From assembly GCA_017853455.1 (NCBI GenBank), contig JAFMJM010000038.1, positions 1-14,227 of the forward strand: 14,227 nucleotides of DNA, in the 5' to 3' direction. The notes below the pieces were generated by a model. The model had not been told where the DNA came from and searched no databases. It saw only the letters and a program-made list of their open reading frames with translations. Numbering within the stretch: position 1 is the first letter of the stretch; every line of letters starts with the position of its first letter. Shown in pieces: positions 8,480 to 14,227 of this stretch. Origin of the DNA: Acidimicrobiia bacterium (GTDB taxonomy: Bacteria; Actinomycetota; Acidimicrobiia; IMCC26256; PALSA-555). The position numbers were made by a program, and so were the translations under genes.

Positions 8480-9621
8480 GCCCCTGGCCCCTCGGCACCC
8501 GCCGGGTCCGCGACCTGCCCGGTCACGCCCTCTCCGAGGCCGCCCGCGTCCGCGACTCGATCGGCGACGTGCGCGACCTCGACCTCGAGCGACCGTTGGC
8601 CCCGCTCAAGTCGATCAAGCTGAAGCTGGCGTTCGTCATCGCCGTGGCCGTCGGCGTGACCGTCGCGGTGTTCTGGCTCGGCCTCAAGGTCGGCGTGTGG
8701 CCGTCGGCCGCCGGCGTCCTCGCCGCCCTGGTGGCGCTCGGCTTCGTGTGGTTCCTGTCGCGGGGCATGGTCTCGCCGCTGCGCGAGATGGCCGAGGCCG
8801 CCGAGGCGATGAAGCGCGGTGACTACTCCGTGCGCGTCACCGACTCCGCCCGTGACGAGATCGGCAACCTGGCCCGGGCGTTCAACGCCATGGCGTCCGA
8901 ACTCGCCGCCACCGACCGTGTCCGGCGCGACCTCGTCGCCAACGTGAGCCACGAGCTGCGCACCCCGATCGCCGCGCTCCAGGTGCAGTTGGAGAACCTG
9001 GTCGACGGGGTGGCCATGCCCGACCTCGACACGTTCCGGGTGATGCTGGCCCAGGTCGAGCGCCTCGGCCGTCTCGTGCAGCAGCTCCTCGACCTGTCGC
9101 GCCTCGAGGCCGGGACCATCCCGCTCGAGCGGTCCCGCTTCGCCGTCGAGCCGCTGCTCGCCCACGCGGTGCAGGAGCAGCGCCTGCGCGAGACCCCGGT
9201 CGAGGTCTGGATCCGCGTCGACCCCGAGGGTCTCACCGCCGACGGTGACCCCGAGCGGGTCCACCAGGTGGTCGCCAACCTGCTGGAGAACGCCGTCCGC
9301 CACACCCCCGAGGGCGGCCGGGTCGAGGTCGGGGCCCACGACGCCCCCGGTGGCGTCGTCATCGAGGTCTGCGACCAGGGCCCGGGCATCCCGGCCGCCG
9401 ACGCCGAGCGCGTCTTCGAGCGCTTCTACCGGGCCGACGCGTCGCGCTCGACCCGCGACGGCGGCGCCGGGCTCGGCCTCGCCATCGCCCGTTGGATCGT
9501 CGACCTGCACGGCGGCGACATCCACCCCGAGCCCCGGACTCCGCACGGCTGCCGCATGGTCGTGACGTTGCCCCACCAACCCCTCTCCACCGAACCGACA
9601 CTCACAGGAGCCGACCAATGA
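8476..9621 (+). CDS. Membrane sensor histidine kinase with very short external loop
   Basis: A 381-residue kinase. A roughly 48-residue cytoplasmic N-region leads into two membrane helices (about 50-69 and 77-94) joined by only a few residues (KVGVWPS), so there is essentially no extracytoplasmic sensor. Then come a HAMP domain (about 95-147), the dimerisation/phospho-acceptor helix with ANVSHELRTP and His159, and the catalytic domain: N-box HQVVANLLENAVRH (263-276), G1 DQGPGIP (300-306), F-box ERFYRA and G2 GGAGLGLAIA (329-338). All functional motifs are intact. GTG 8476 overlaps the regulator stop, and the kinase stop overlaps the ribB start (ATGA at 9618-9621). It pairs with the preceding regulator. 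The signal is unknown; the architecture suggests sensing within or beside the membrane. Confidence 0.94.
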   Translation: MSPWPLGTRRVRDLPGHALSEAARVRDSIGDVRDLDLERPLAPLKSIKLKLAFVIAVAVGVTVAVFWLGLKVGVWPSAAGVLAALVALGFVWFLSRGMVSPLREMAEAAEAMKRGDYSVRVTDSARDEIGNLARAFNAMASELAATDRVRRDLVANVSHELRTPIAALQVQLENLVDGVAMPDLDTFRVMLAQVERLGRLVQQLLDLSRLEAGTIPLERSRFAVEPLLAHAVQEQRLRETPVEVWIRVDPEGLTADGDPERVHQVVANLLENAVRHTPEGGRVEVGAHDAPGGVVIEVCDQGPGIPAADAERVFERFYRADASRSTRDGGAGLGLAIARWIVDLHGGDIHPEPRTPHGCRMVVTLPHQPLSTEPTLTGADQ

Positions 9622-10262
9622 CCCTGGCCAGCATCGACGACGCCCTCCGACGCATCCGCCGCGGCGAGATGGTCCTCGTGGTCGACGACGAGGACCGCGA
9701 GAACGAGGGTGACCTCACCATGGCGGCGGCCTGGGTCACGCCCGAGGCGATCAACTTCATGCTCCGGTGGGCCCGGGGGCTCGTGTGCATGCCCGCCACC
9801 CCCGAGGTGCTCGACGGGCTCAAGCTCGGCCCGATGGTCCCGCCCGACGAGGCCGGCAACGACACCGCGTTCTCCGTGTCGATCGACCACGTCGACGCCG
9901 GCAGCGGCATCGGCGCCGCAGACCGGGCCCTCACCATCCGACGGGTGATCGCCGACGACGTCGTCCCGGGCGAGTTCCACCGGCCCGGCCACGTCTTCCC
10001 GTTGCGGGCCCGCCCGGGCGGCGTGCTCGAGCGGCGCGGGCACACCGAGACCGCGGTCGAGCTGGCGCGCCTTGCCGGGCTGCCGCCGGTGGCGGTGATC
10101 TGCGAGGTGCTCGCCGACGACGGCTCCCCCGCCCGGATGCCGTACCTGCAGTCGTTCGCCGCCGAGCACCGCATCGCGATGATCTCGGTCGAGCAGGTCG
10201 CGCAGTACCTCGTCGCCAACGGCGCCGACGGTGCCGACGCCGCGACCCCCTCGTTCCTCTAG
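9618..10262 (+). CDS. ribB: 3,4-dihydroxy-2-butanone 4-phosphate synthase (stand-alone RibB)
   Basis: A 214-residue enzyme that converts ribulose 5-phosphate to dihydroxybutanone phosphate plus formate, supplying the four-carbon unit of riboflavin. It has the active-site loop VVDDEDRENEGDL (21-33), GAADRALTI, RPGHVFPL (122-129, His125) and RRGHTETAVELARLAG (His142), all in the family order. There is no GTP cyclohydrolase II domain, which actinobacteria often carry as a RibBA fusion, so RibA must be encoded elsewhere. ATG 9618 has AGGAG seven bases upstream and overlaps the kinase stop by four bases, so translation is probably coupled to the two-component system. A palindromic hairpin begins right after the TAG stop. 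Confidence 0.95.
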   Translation: MTLASIDDALRRIRRGEMVLVVDDEDRENEGDLTMAAAWVTPEAINFMLRWARGLVCMPATPEVLDGLKLGPMVPPDEAGNDTAFSVSIDHVDAGSGIGAADRALTIRRVIADDVVPGEFHRPGHVFPLRARPGGVLERRGHTETAVELARLAGLPPVAVICEVLADDGSPARMPYLQSFAAEHRIAMISVEQVAQYLVANGADGADAATPSFL

Positions 10263-10324
10263 CCCGCCCACCCCGTTGTTTGGGTGATTGTGGGGCCTCT
10301 GGCCCCAACAATCACCCAAACAAC
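10263..10324 (+). repeat. Palindromic repeat copy 2 (possible terminator)
   Basis: The arms 10275-10297 and 10301-10324 are reverse complements except for one extra A on the right; the loop is TCT, and the orientation matches copy 1. The C-rich lead-in CCCGCCCACCCC (10263-10274) is the same as in copy 1. The outer C/G pairing of copy 1 is lost here because the right side continues as GATC. The element begins at the base after the ribB stop, and the convergent nuclease gene stops inside its right arm (TGA 10314-10312). Confidence 0.9.
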
Positions 10325-11211
10325 GATCTGGACACGGTGGCGACGATCTCGGCCGGAGTGGACCGCGACGTGAAGCGCAGGACCGACCAGCCGGCGGTCA
10401 CCAGGTCGTTCTGACGGGTCCGGTCACGGTCGAACGCCCGGCGGTCGTGGTGGAACACGAAGCCGTCGACCTCGATGGCGACCCGGTGGTCGGGGTACGC
10501 CAGGTCGATGAAGTAGGTCTCGCTCCCGACCTGCACCCGGTGCTGGGCGACCGGGGTCGGCAGCCCGGCGTCGACGATCGCCCGCAACACCGTGCGCTCC
10601 AGTTCGCTGTCGCCCGGATGGAAGCCGACGGTCCGCTCCGCGAGCACCCGCCGCAGGTTCACCGGACTGCGGCCGGGCGCCTTCGACGGGAGGTGCCGGA
10701 AGACGGCGTGCAACGCCGCCAGCGACACGACCCGTCGCCGGAGTCCGTCGTCGACCACCTTCCCGAGCAGCACCGGTCCGAGCCTCGCCGACAGGTCGAC
10801 GATCGTCCGCGCCGGCGCCAGGAGCGGAATGCCGTCGAGCGTCCGGAGATCGCCGTCGGTGAGCGTGCCCGACCGGTGGGCCGTGACGCCGGGGAGCTTC
10901 ACGCGCTGCTCGAGGAGCACGGTGATCTCGATCGCGGGTTCGACCACGTCCCGGAATCCCCACAGGCGGGCGGCCGTGGCGTGGGACGCCCAGGCGCCAC
11001 CGTCGACGCGCAGGATCGCGCCGAGGATCTCGTGTTCGCGATCGAGCGGCACACCGGCGACCGCGAACAGTCCGGTGTGGACCCGGATCCACTGGCCCTG
11101 CGCGATCCGGTTGCGGACCGCGTCCGGGCTCAGCCCGACGGCGAGCGCCTGTCTTCGGGTGATGAGCCCCCGTTGGGCGGTGGTGATGGCATCGGTGTCG
11201 ATCCGGGGCAC
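10312..11211 (-). CDS. AbiEi-like HTH plus DUF559/Vsr-like nuclease domain protein
   Basis: A protein of about 299 residues with two parts. The N-terminus (AQRGLITRRQALAVGLS, then AVRNRIAQGQWIRVHTGLFAV) resembles the winged-helix module of AbiEi-type antitoxins. The C-terminus has a PD-(D/E)xK-like core of the DUF559/Vsr type: FIDLAYP with Asp236, VAIEVDG with Glu247 and Asp249, and a closing strand GWSVLRFT. A DNA-binding or nicking role is likely, but the target is unknown; such genes are common in actinobacteria and few have been tested. No AbiEii toxin partner is adjacent, so this is probably not a toxin-antitoxin pair. GTG 11211 is the most natural start; the frame is open further up to 11298, but that part is the palindrome. 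The last codons and stop (SLFG-TGA) lie in repeat copy 2. Confidence 0.78.
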   Translation of the reverse strand: MPRIDTDAITTAQRGLITRRQALAVGLSPDAVRNRIAQGQWIRVHTGLFAVAGVPLDREHEILGAILRVDGGAWASHATAARLWGFRDVVEPAIEITVLLEQRVKLPGVTAHRSGTLTDGDLRTLDGIPLLAPARTIVDLSARLGPVLLGKVVDDGLRRRVVSLAALHAVFRHLPSKAPGRSPVNLRRVLAERTVGFHPGDSELERTVLRAIVDAGLPTPVAQHRVQVGSETYFIDLAYPDHRVAIEVDGFVFHHDRRAFDRDRTRQNDLVTAGWSVLRFTSRSTPAEIVATVSRSLFG

Positions 11212-11254
11212 CCGGTCCCGGAGCGTCCACCCGTCCCCGCGTGACGCGGCCAAA

Positions 11255-11322
11255 CCCGTTGTTTGGGTGATTGTGGGGGCCAGAGGCCCCACAATCACCC
11301 AAACAACGGGGTGGGGGGAGTC
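11255..11322 (-). repeat. Palindromic repeat copy 3, inverted relative to copies 1 and 2
   Basis: The arms 11255-11281 and 11285-11310 are complementary apart from one extra G on the left. The loop reads AGA on the plus strand, so the TCT strand is minus. Read on the minus strand it matches copy 1 base for base through both arms, including the position of the unpaired base, and its lead-in is also C-rich (CCCCCCACCCC). It lies about 73 bases after the stop of the small minus-strand gene and just before the nuclease gene. With copy 2 it brackets that gene as an inverted pair. Confidence 0.9.
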
Positions 11323-11334
11323 GGGGACCGACGG

Positions 11335-11393
11335 CGCCGGGGTCGGTCGACGGGTCTGGTCGGCGAGTTCGGTCGCCGGGGTCGGTCGACGGG
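11335..11393. repeat. 20-base direct repeat with 39-base period
   Basis: CGCCGGGGTCGGTCGACGGG occurs at 11335-11354 and again at 11374-11393. The second copy ends just before the stop of the small Cys protein gene on the minus strand. It fills most of the otherwise gene-free stretch between palindrome copy 3 and that gene. Each copy includes GTCGAC. Confidence 0.8.
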
Positions 11394-11394
11394 G

Positions 11395-11649
11395 TCAGTC
11401 GACGGGCTCGCCGATCTCGCGCAGGGCCAGGGCGATCGCCTCGCGGAGACGACGGGCGTTGGCGGGCGCCAGGTGCGCCACCACACCACTGCCGGCCGCC
11501 CCGACCGACTCCAGGGTCAGCACCACCCGGGGCTCACCCATCCCGCAGGCGTCGCAGTCGTCGCTGAGCGCGACCGCCCAGTTGGCGGGCGGGCGTTCGT
11601 CGTCGTCGGCCGGGTGGTCGTCGACGTCGTCGAGGATGGATCGGCGCAC
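11395..11649 (-). CDS. Small acidic Cys-containing hypothetical protein
   Basis: An 84-residue protein that I do not recognise. The first third is acidic and charged (ILDDVDDHPADDDERPP). A DDCDACGMGEPRVVLTLES segment follows, with a CxxC pair that might bind a metal or form a disulfide, and then a C-terminal helix (ANARRLREAIALALREIG). GTG 11649 is chosen because GGAGGAG lies about six bases upstream, one of the best ribosome-binding sites in the window; the longer open frame runs into the preceding gene. It starts 26 bases after the YhhN-like gene stop on the same strand, so the two are probably cotranscribed. It is cytoplasmic, with no signal peptide. Confidence 0.7.
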   Translation of the reverse strand: MRRSILDDVDDHPADDDERPPANWAVALSDDCDACGMGEPRVVLTLESVGAAGSGVVAHLAPANARRLREAIALALREIGEPVD

Positions 11650-11675
11650 GGGCTGCTCCTCCGTTCGGGGCGCGT

Positions 11676-12311
11676 TCAGCGCACCAGTGACAGCACCAGG
11701 CCCAGTTGGCCCAGGTGGTAGGTGACGATCACCGCGGTACGGCCCCACGACCGCGGGTGCACGAAGCGGTCCTCGGCGATCAGCGCGTCGGAGGTGAAGA
11801 ACAGCCAGGCACCCGCCACCGCCAACGCGTTGCCCCAACCGGTGGCGCACACGACCATCACCGTGATGACCGACATGTACACCGCGACCGGGCCGGTGAG
11901 CGCGGGGGCGTTGCGGCGGACCGCCCGCAGCAGGCGCAGCCCGACCGGCAGGGCGACAGCCAGGGTGACCACCAGCCCCACGGCCAACGCTCCCGCGCTC
12001 CCCCGACCGAGCACGAACCCGACCACGTAGGCCACGTGGGCGCCGAGGAACGCCACCAGCCCGGGGACGAAACGGTCGGAGGGCAGCATCAAGAACACGT
12101 CGCCGACCAGCGAGAGCACGAGGGCGACCACGAAGGCGGTCCGCACCGCCCCGTCGGCGGGCGTCACCGCGCAGGCCAGCGCCACCAGCCCCGCCGTGGC
12201 TGCCGGCTTGGCGACGAACTCGATCCGGCGCCGCCCGGTGGCGACCGCCGCCCAGTCGGTCACGGCAAAGGCCCCGGTCGCCACCAGCAGGATCCACGCC
12301 CAGGTCGTCAC
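11676..12311 (-). CDS. YhhN family membrane protein (lysoplasmalogenase-like)
   Basis: A 211-residue integral membrane protein with about seven to eight hydrophobic helices over its whole length. It carries the conserved YhhN/TMEM86 features: EFVAKPAATAGLVAL (KP at 35-36), LVLSLVGDVFLMLP, FLGAHVAYVVGF, LFFTSDALIAEDRF and YHLGQLGLV. In animals this family includes lysoplasmalogenase, which cleaves the vinyl ether bond of lysoplasmalogens; the bacterial role is less certain. GTG 12311 is the first start after the divergent gap; its ribosome-binding site is weak. The SDR gene is divergent, 50 bases away, and the small Cys protein follows downstream. Confidence 0.88.
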   Translation of the reverse strand: MTTWAWILLVATGAFAVTDWAAVATGRRRIEFVAKPAATAGLVALACAVTPADGAVRTAFVVALVLSLVGDVFLMLPSDRFVPGLVAFLGAHVAYVVGFVLGRGSAGALAVGLVVTLAVALPVGLRLLRAVRRNAPALTGPVAVYMSVITVMVVCATGWGNALAVAGAWLFFTSDALIAEDRFVHPRSWGRTAVIVTYHLGQLGLVLSLVR

Positions 12312-12349
12312 CGCTGCAGTCTCGCCGACGCGACCCCCGACCCGGTCGA

Positions 12350-12355
12350 TACGCT
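12350..12355 (+). promoter_or_regulatory. Candidate -10 box (TACGCT) for a leaderless SDR transcript
   Basis: TACGCT fits TANNNT and ends six bases before ATG 12362, so the transcript would start at the start codon. No ribosome-binding site is seen before that ATG. It lies in the 50-base divergent gap with the YhhN-like gene. Confidence 0.4.
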
Positions 12356-12361
12356 CCGCCC

Positions 12362-13135
12362 ATGGGACGTCTCGACGGCAAGGTGGCGGTGATCTCGGGT
12401 GCCGCCCGGGGTCAGGGAGAGGCCGAGGCCCGGCTGTTCGCGGCCGAAGGCGCGGCGGTGGTCCTCGGTGACGTGCTCGACGACCGCGGCCGGGCCGTGG
12501 CCGACGCCATCGGCGACCGGGCCCGGTACGTCCACCTCGACGTGCGGGAGCCCGCCGACTGGGCGGCGGCGGTCGCGGTCGCCGAGCGGGAGTTCGGACC
12601 CGTCTCGGTCCTCGTCAACAACGCCGGCATCCTCCGCTACGCCACACTGATCGACACCCCACTCGACGAGTACCGCCAGGTGATCGAGGTCAACCAGATC
12701 GGCGTGCTCCTCGGCATGCAGGCCGTCGTGCCGTCGATGGAACAGGCGGGTGGAGGATCGATCGTCAACGTCTCGTCGACGAGCGGGATGATCGCCGCCC
12801 CGGGCACCACGGCGTACACCGCGTCGAAGTTCGCGGTCCGGGGGATGACCAAGGTCGCCGCCCTCGAGCTCGGGCCGCTCGGGATCCGCGTCAACTCCGT
12901 CCACCCGGGTGGCGTCGACACCGAGATGGTCCGCCCGGGTGACGGCCCCGCGGGCGGACCGGGCAGCGACGAGCTCGACCGCCGGTTCTCGTCCCTGCCG
13001 TTGGGGCGGGCCGGGCGCGCCGAGGAGGTCGCGGCGTTGGCCCTGTTCCTCGCCTCCGACGAGTCGAGCTACTCGACCGGGTCGGAGTTCGTCTGCGACG
13101 GCGGGATGACGGCCGGGATCCACCGGAGCCGTTGA
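12362..13135 (+). CDS. Short-chain dehydrogenase/reductase (classical SDR)
   Basis: A 257-residue classical SDR with all family motifs: cofactor loop SGAARGQG (12-19), Asp37 at the end of the second strand (GDVLDD, which favours NAD(H)), Asp60, NNAG (86-89), Asn111, Ser139 in VNVSSTSG, and the catalytic pair Tyr152/Lys156 in YTASK. VHPGGVDTEM and FVCDGGMTAG form the usual C-terminal part. It oxidises or reduces an alcohol/ketone; closest in look to steroid or acyl alcohol dehydrogenases, but the substrate is not determinable. Its start is fixed by the family N-terminus MGRLDGKVAVISG. It is convergent with the SnoaL-like gene across a 19-base gap without a terminator. Confidence 0.93.
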   Translation: MGRLDGKVAVISGAARGQGEAEARLFAAEGAAVVLGDVLDDRGRAVADAIGDRARYVHLDVREPADWAAAVAVAEREFGPVSVLVNNAGILRYATLIDTPLDEYRQVIEVNQIGVLLGMQAVVPSMEQAGGGSIVNVSSTSGMIAAPGTTAYTASKFAVRGMTKVAALELGPLGIRVNSVHPGGVDTEMVRPGDGPAGGPGSDELDRRFSSLPLGRAGRAEEVAALALFLASDESSYSTGSEFVCDGGMTAGIHRSR

Positions 13136-13154
13136 CCACTCGCCGCGCCGAACC

Positions 13155-13748
13155 TCAGTCGCCGAGCCGCGGGATCAGCTCGCGTAGTTCGCGCGGCTTG
13201 GTGATCGGACGGACGTCGTCGCGTCCGAACCACGACGGCGCCGGCGCCCGGTCGGTGCGGGCCCAGTCGGGCACCCCGGTCGGCCAGTGCTTCCGGGTCA
13301 TCCGCTCGACCGGCGTGACCCCCGTCCGGCGCACCGCGTCGGCGAAGTCGGTGGCGGTCGCCCGGGCACCCTTGACGTCCCAGTAGTCCTCCTCGCCGGC
13401 CCACCGACCGTCGCCCGCGTACCAGGCGACCGACAGACCGGCGAAGTCGAAGTACGGCGGGCCGTCGGGGTCGGGGTTGTCGCGGCGGTTCTGCATCGAC
13501 CACACCACCTTGTCGTCGTCGACGACGTACCACTCGAGCACGGTGTAGATCTCGGGCACGCCCGCCATGACCGGGTCGATCCAGGTGCGGATCTCGTCGC
13601 GCCCGATCATCGTCCCCCAGAAGTGCTCGACGTAGCGGGCGTCGTCGGTGAACAGGTCGGCCCACCCGGTCCAGTCCTCGAGGACGCACCCCAGCTCGTA
13701 GAAGCGGCCGAACTCGGCGTCGACCTCGGCCCGTGAGAACCGTCCCAT
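13155..13748 (-). CDS. SnoaL-like / NTF2-fold protein with C-terminal extension
   Basis: A 197-residue protein. Residues about 5-130 fit the SnoaL-like NTF2 cone: N-terminal helices (AEVDAEFGRFYELGCVLED), DLFTDDARYVEHFWG, IGRDEIRTWIDPV and later strands rich in aromatic residues (VLEWYVVDDDKVVWSMQNR, LSVAWYAGDGRW). The roughly 65-residue tail (ARATATDFADAVRRTG to RELIPRLGD) is Pro/Arg-rich and beyond the usual fold. Members are cyclases, isomerases or hydratases, or simply bind ligands; no catalytic set can be assigned. ATG 13748 shares its A with the last base of the crotonase stop (TGATGG), so the two are translationally coupled and likely work in one pathway. Confidence 0.85.
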   Translation of the reverse strand: MGRFSRAEVDAEFGRFYELGCVLEDWTGWADLFTDDARYVEHFWGTMIGRDEIRTWIDPVMAGVPEIYTVLEWYVVDDDKVVWSMQNRRDNPDPDGPPYFDFAGLSVAWYAGDGRWAGEEDYWDVKGARATATDFADAVRRTGVTPVERMTRKHWPTGVPDWARTDRAPAPSWFGRDDVRPITKPRELRELIPRLGD

Positions 13749-14227
13749 CAGCGCAGCCTCCACTCCTGGCGGCGCCCGGACGCGAACTGGTCCTGGCCCG
13801 CCCGCATGCCGTCGGCGGAGGTGCCCATGGCGATGAACGTGTACGCCTGGTCGAGCGCCTGCTTGTGGCCGAGGTCGCGCGCCGCCCACAACGCCCGGAT
13901 CGTGCCCTGCACCGCCAACGGCGGGTACGACGCGATCTCCTCGGCGATCCACCGGGCCCGGTCGTGCAGGTCGGCGACGGGGCAGATCTCCGACACCAGC
14001 CCGATCTGGTGCGCTCGCTCGGCGCTCATGCGCTCGGCGTTGCCGGCGATGGAGAGTCGCATGATCTCGGGGAACGGCACCTTGTGGAGCATGTGGATCG
14101 GCTCGAACGCCGTCGGCATGCCGTACGACACGTGCGGGTCGAAGAAGGTGGCGTGGTCGGCGGCGATGATGAACTCGACCTCGCCGAGCATGTAGAACGC
14201 GCCGCCGCAGGCCATGCCGTTGACCGC
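13748..14227 (-). CDS. Crotonase/enoyl-CoA hydratase-like protein, C-terminal part (5' end outside window)
   Basis: The frame is open from the window edge and ends at TGA 13750-13748, leaving about 159 residues. It begins at the crotonase core AVNGMACGGAFYM, whose glycines form the second half of the oxyanion hole. FIIAADHATFFDPHVSYGMP and ERMSAERAHQIGLVSEICP follow, as in the family, then the C-terminal helical part. An ungapped alignment made by eye to rat mitochondrial enoyl-CoA hydratase puts Tyr where the first catalytic Glu (GGGCEL) should be, and His where the second (QPE) should be. A simple hydratase reaction is therefore unlikely, and another crotonase reaction (isomerase, hydrolase, C-C lyase) is possible. 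It is coupled to the SnoaL-like gene. Confidence 0.88.
   Translation of the reverse strand, partial: AVNGMACGGAFYMLGEVEFIIAADHATFFDPHVSYGMPTAFEPIHMLHKVPFPEIMRLSIAGNAERMSAERAHQIGLVSEICPVADLHDRARWIAEEIASYPPLAVQGTIRALWAARDLGHKQALDQAYTFIAMGTSADGMRAGQDQFASGRRQEWRLR

Noticed and set aside
9560..9618. FMN riboswitch before ribB
   Set aside because: The ribB start lies inside the end of the kinase gene, and none of the conserved RFN blocks are present.
10312..11211. AbiE toxin-antitoxin pair
   Set aside because: Only the AbiEi-like N-terminal helix-turn-helix is present; there is no adjacent AbiEii nucleotidyltransferase gene, and the C-terminal half is nuclease-like.
11212..11298. Upstream start for the nuclease gene at ATG 11298
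   Set aside because: The extra residues are a translation of palindrome copy 3 and have no match to the family N-terminus.
11650..12381. Upstream extension of the small Cys protein frame
   Set aside because: It overlaps the YhhN-like gene entirely and gives a low-complexity Arg/Gly product; a strong ribosome-binding site marks GTG 11649.

Overview
This is a 14.2 kb chromosomal window from a very GC-rich bacterium. Strong third-position GC, frequent GTG starts, TANNNT -10 boxes placed right before start codons, and the mix of families (amidohydrolase, VOC, SDR, SnoaL-like and crotonase genes, plus an AbiEi-like/DUF559 nuclease) point to an actinobacterium. An Acidimicrobiia-type lineage is my guess, not shown by the sequence. 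No tRNA, rRNA, CRISPR array, transposase or phage gene is visible.

Layout. (1) 1-2100: the end of an SDR oxidoreductase, a palindromic hairpin, a convergent metal-dependent amidohydrolase, and a divergent single-domain VOC protein. (2) 2140-7703: a six-bladed kelch lipoprotein on the minus strand, divergent from a thiamine salvage operon. That operon has a TPP riboswitch, thiN (thiamine pyrophosphokinase), thiB, thiP and thiQ (thiamine ABC importer). The riboswitch ends on the thiN ribosome-binding site, so translational control by TPP is likely. The imported thiamine would be pyrophosphorylated by ThiN. (3) 7775-10262: an OmpR-type response regulator, its histidine kinase and a stand-alone ribB, each overlapping the next by 4 bases. 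This is an unexpected coupling of a two-component system to riboflavin synthesis. (4) 10263-11320: a nuclease-like gene (AbiEi-like N-terminal helix-turn-helix plus DUF559/Vsr-like C-terminal domain) between two inverted copies of the hairpin seen at 311-374. Its stop codon lies inside one copy. (5) 11395-12311 minus: a YhhN/lysoplasmalogenase-like membrane protein and a small Cys-containing protein. (6) 12362-14227: an SDR, convergent with a translationally coupled pair, a SnoaL-like protein and a crotonase whose two canonical catalytic glutamates are replaced.

The most unusual features are the three-copy palindrome family (about 55 bp) and its relation to the nuclease gene, the regulator-kinase-ribB coupling, and the atypical crotonase. 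The thiamine operon is the best-understood unit and its assignment is secure.
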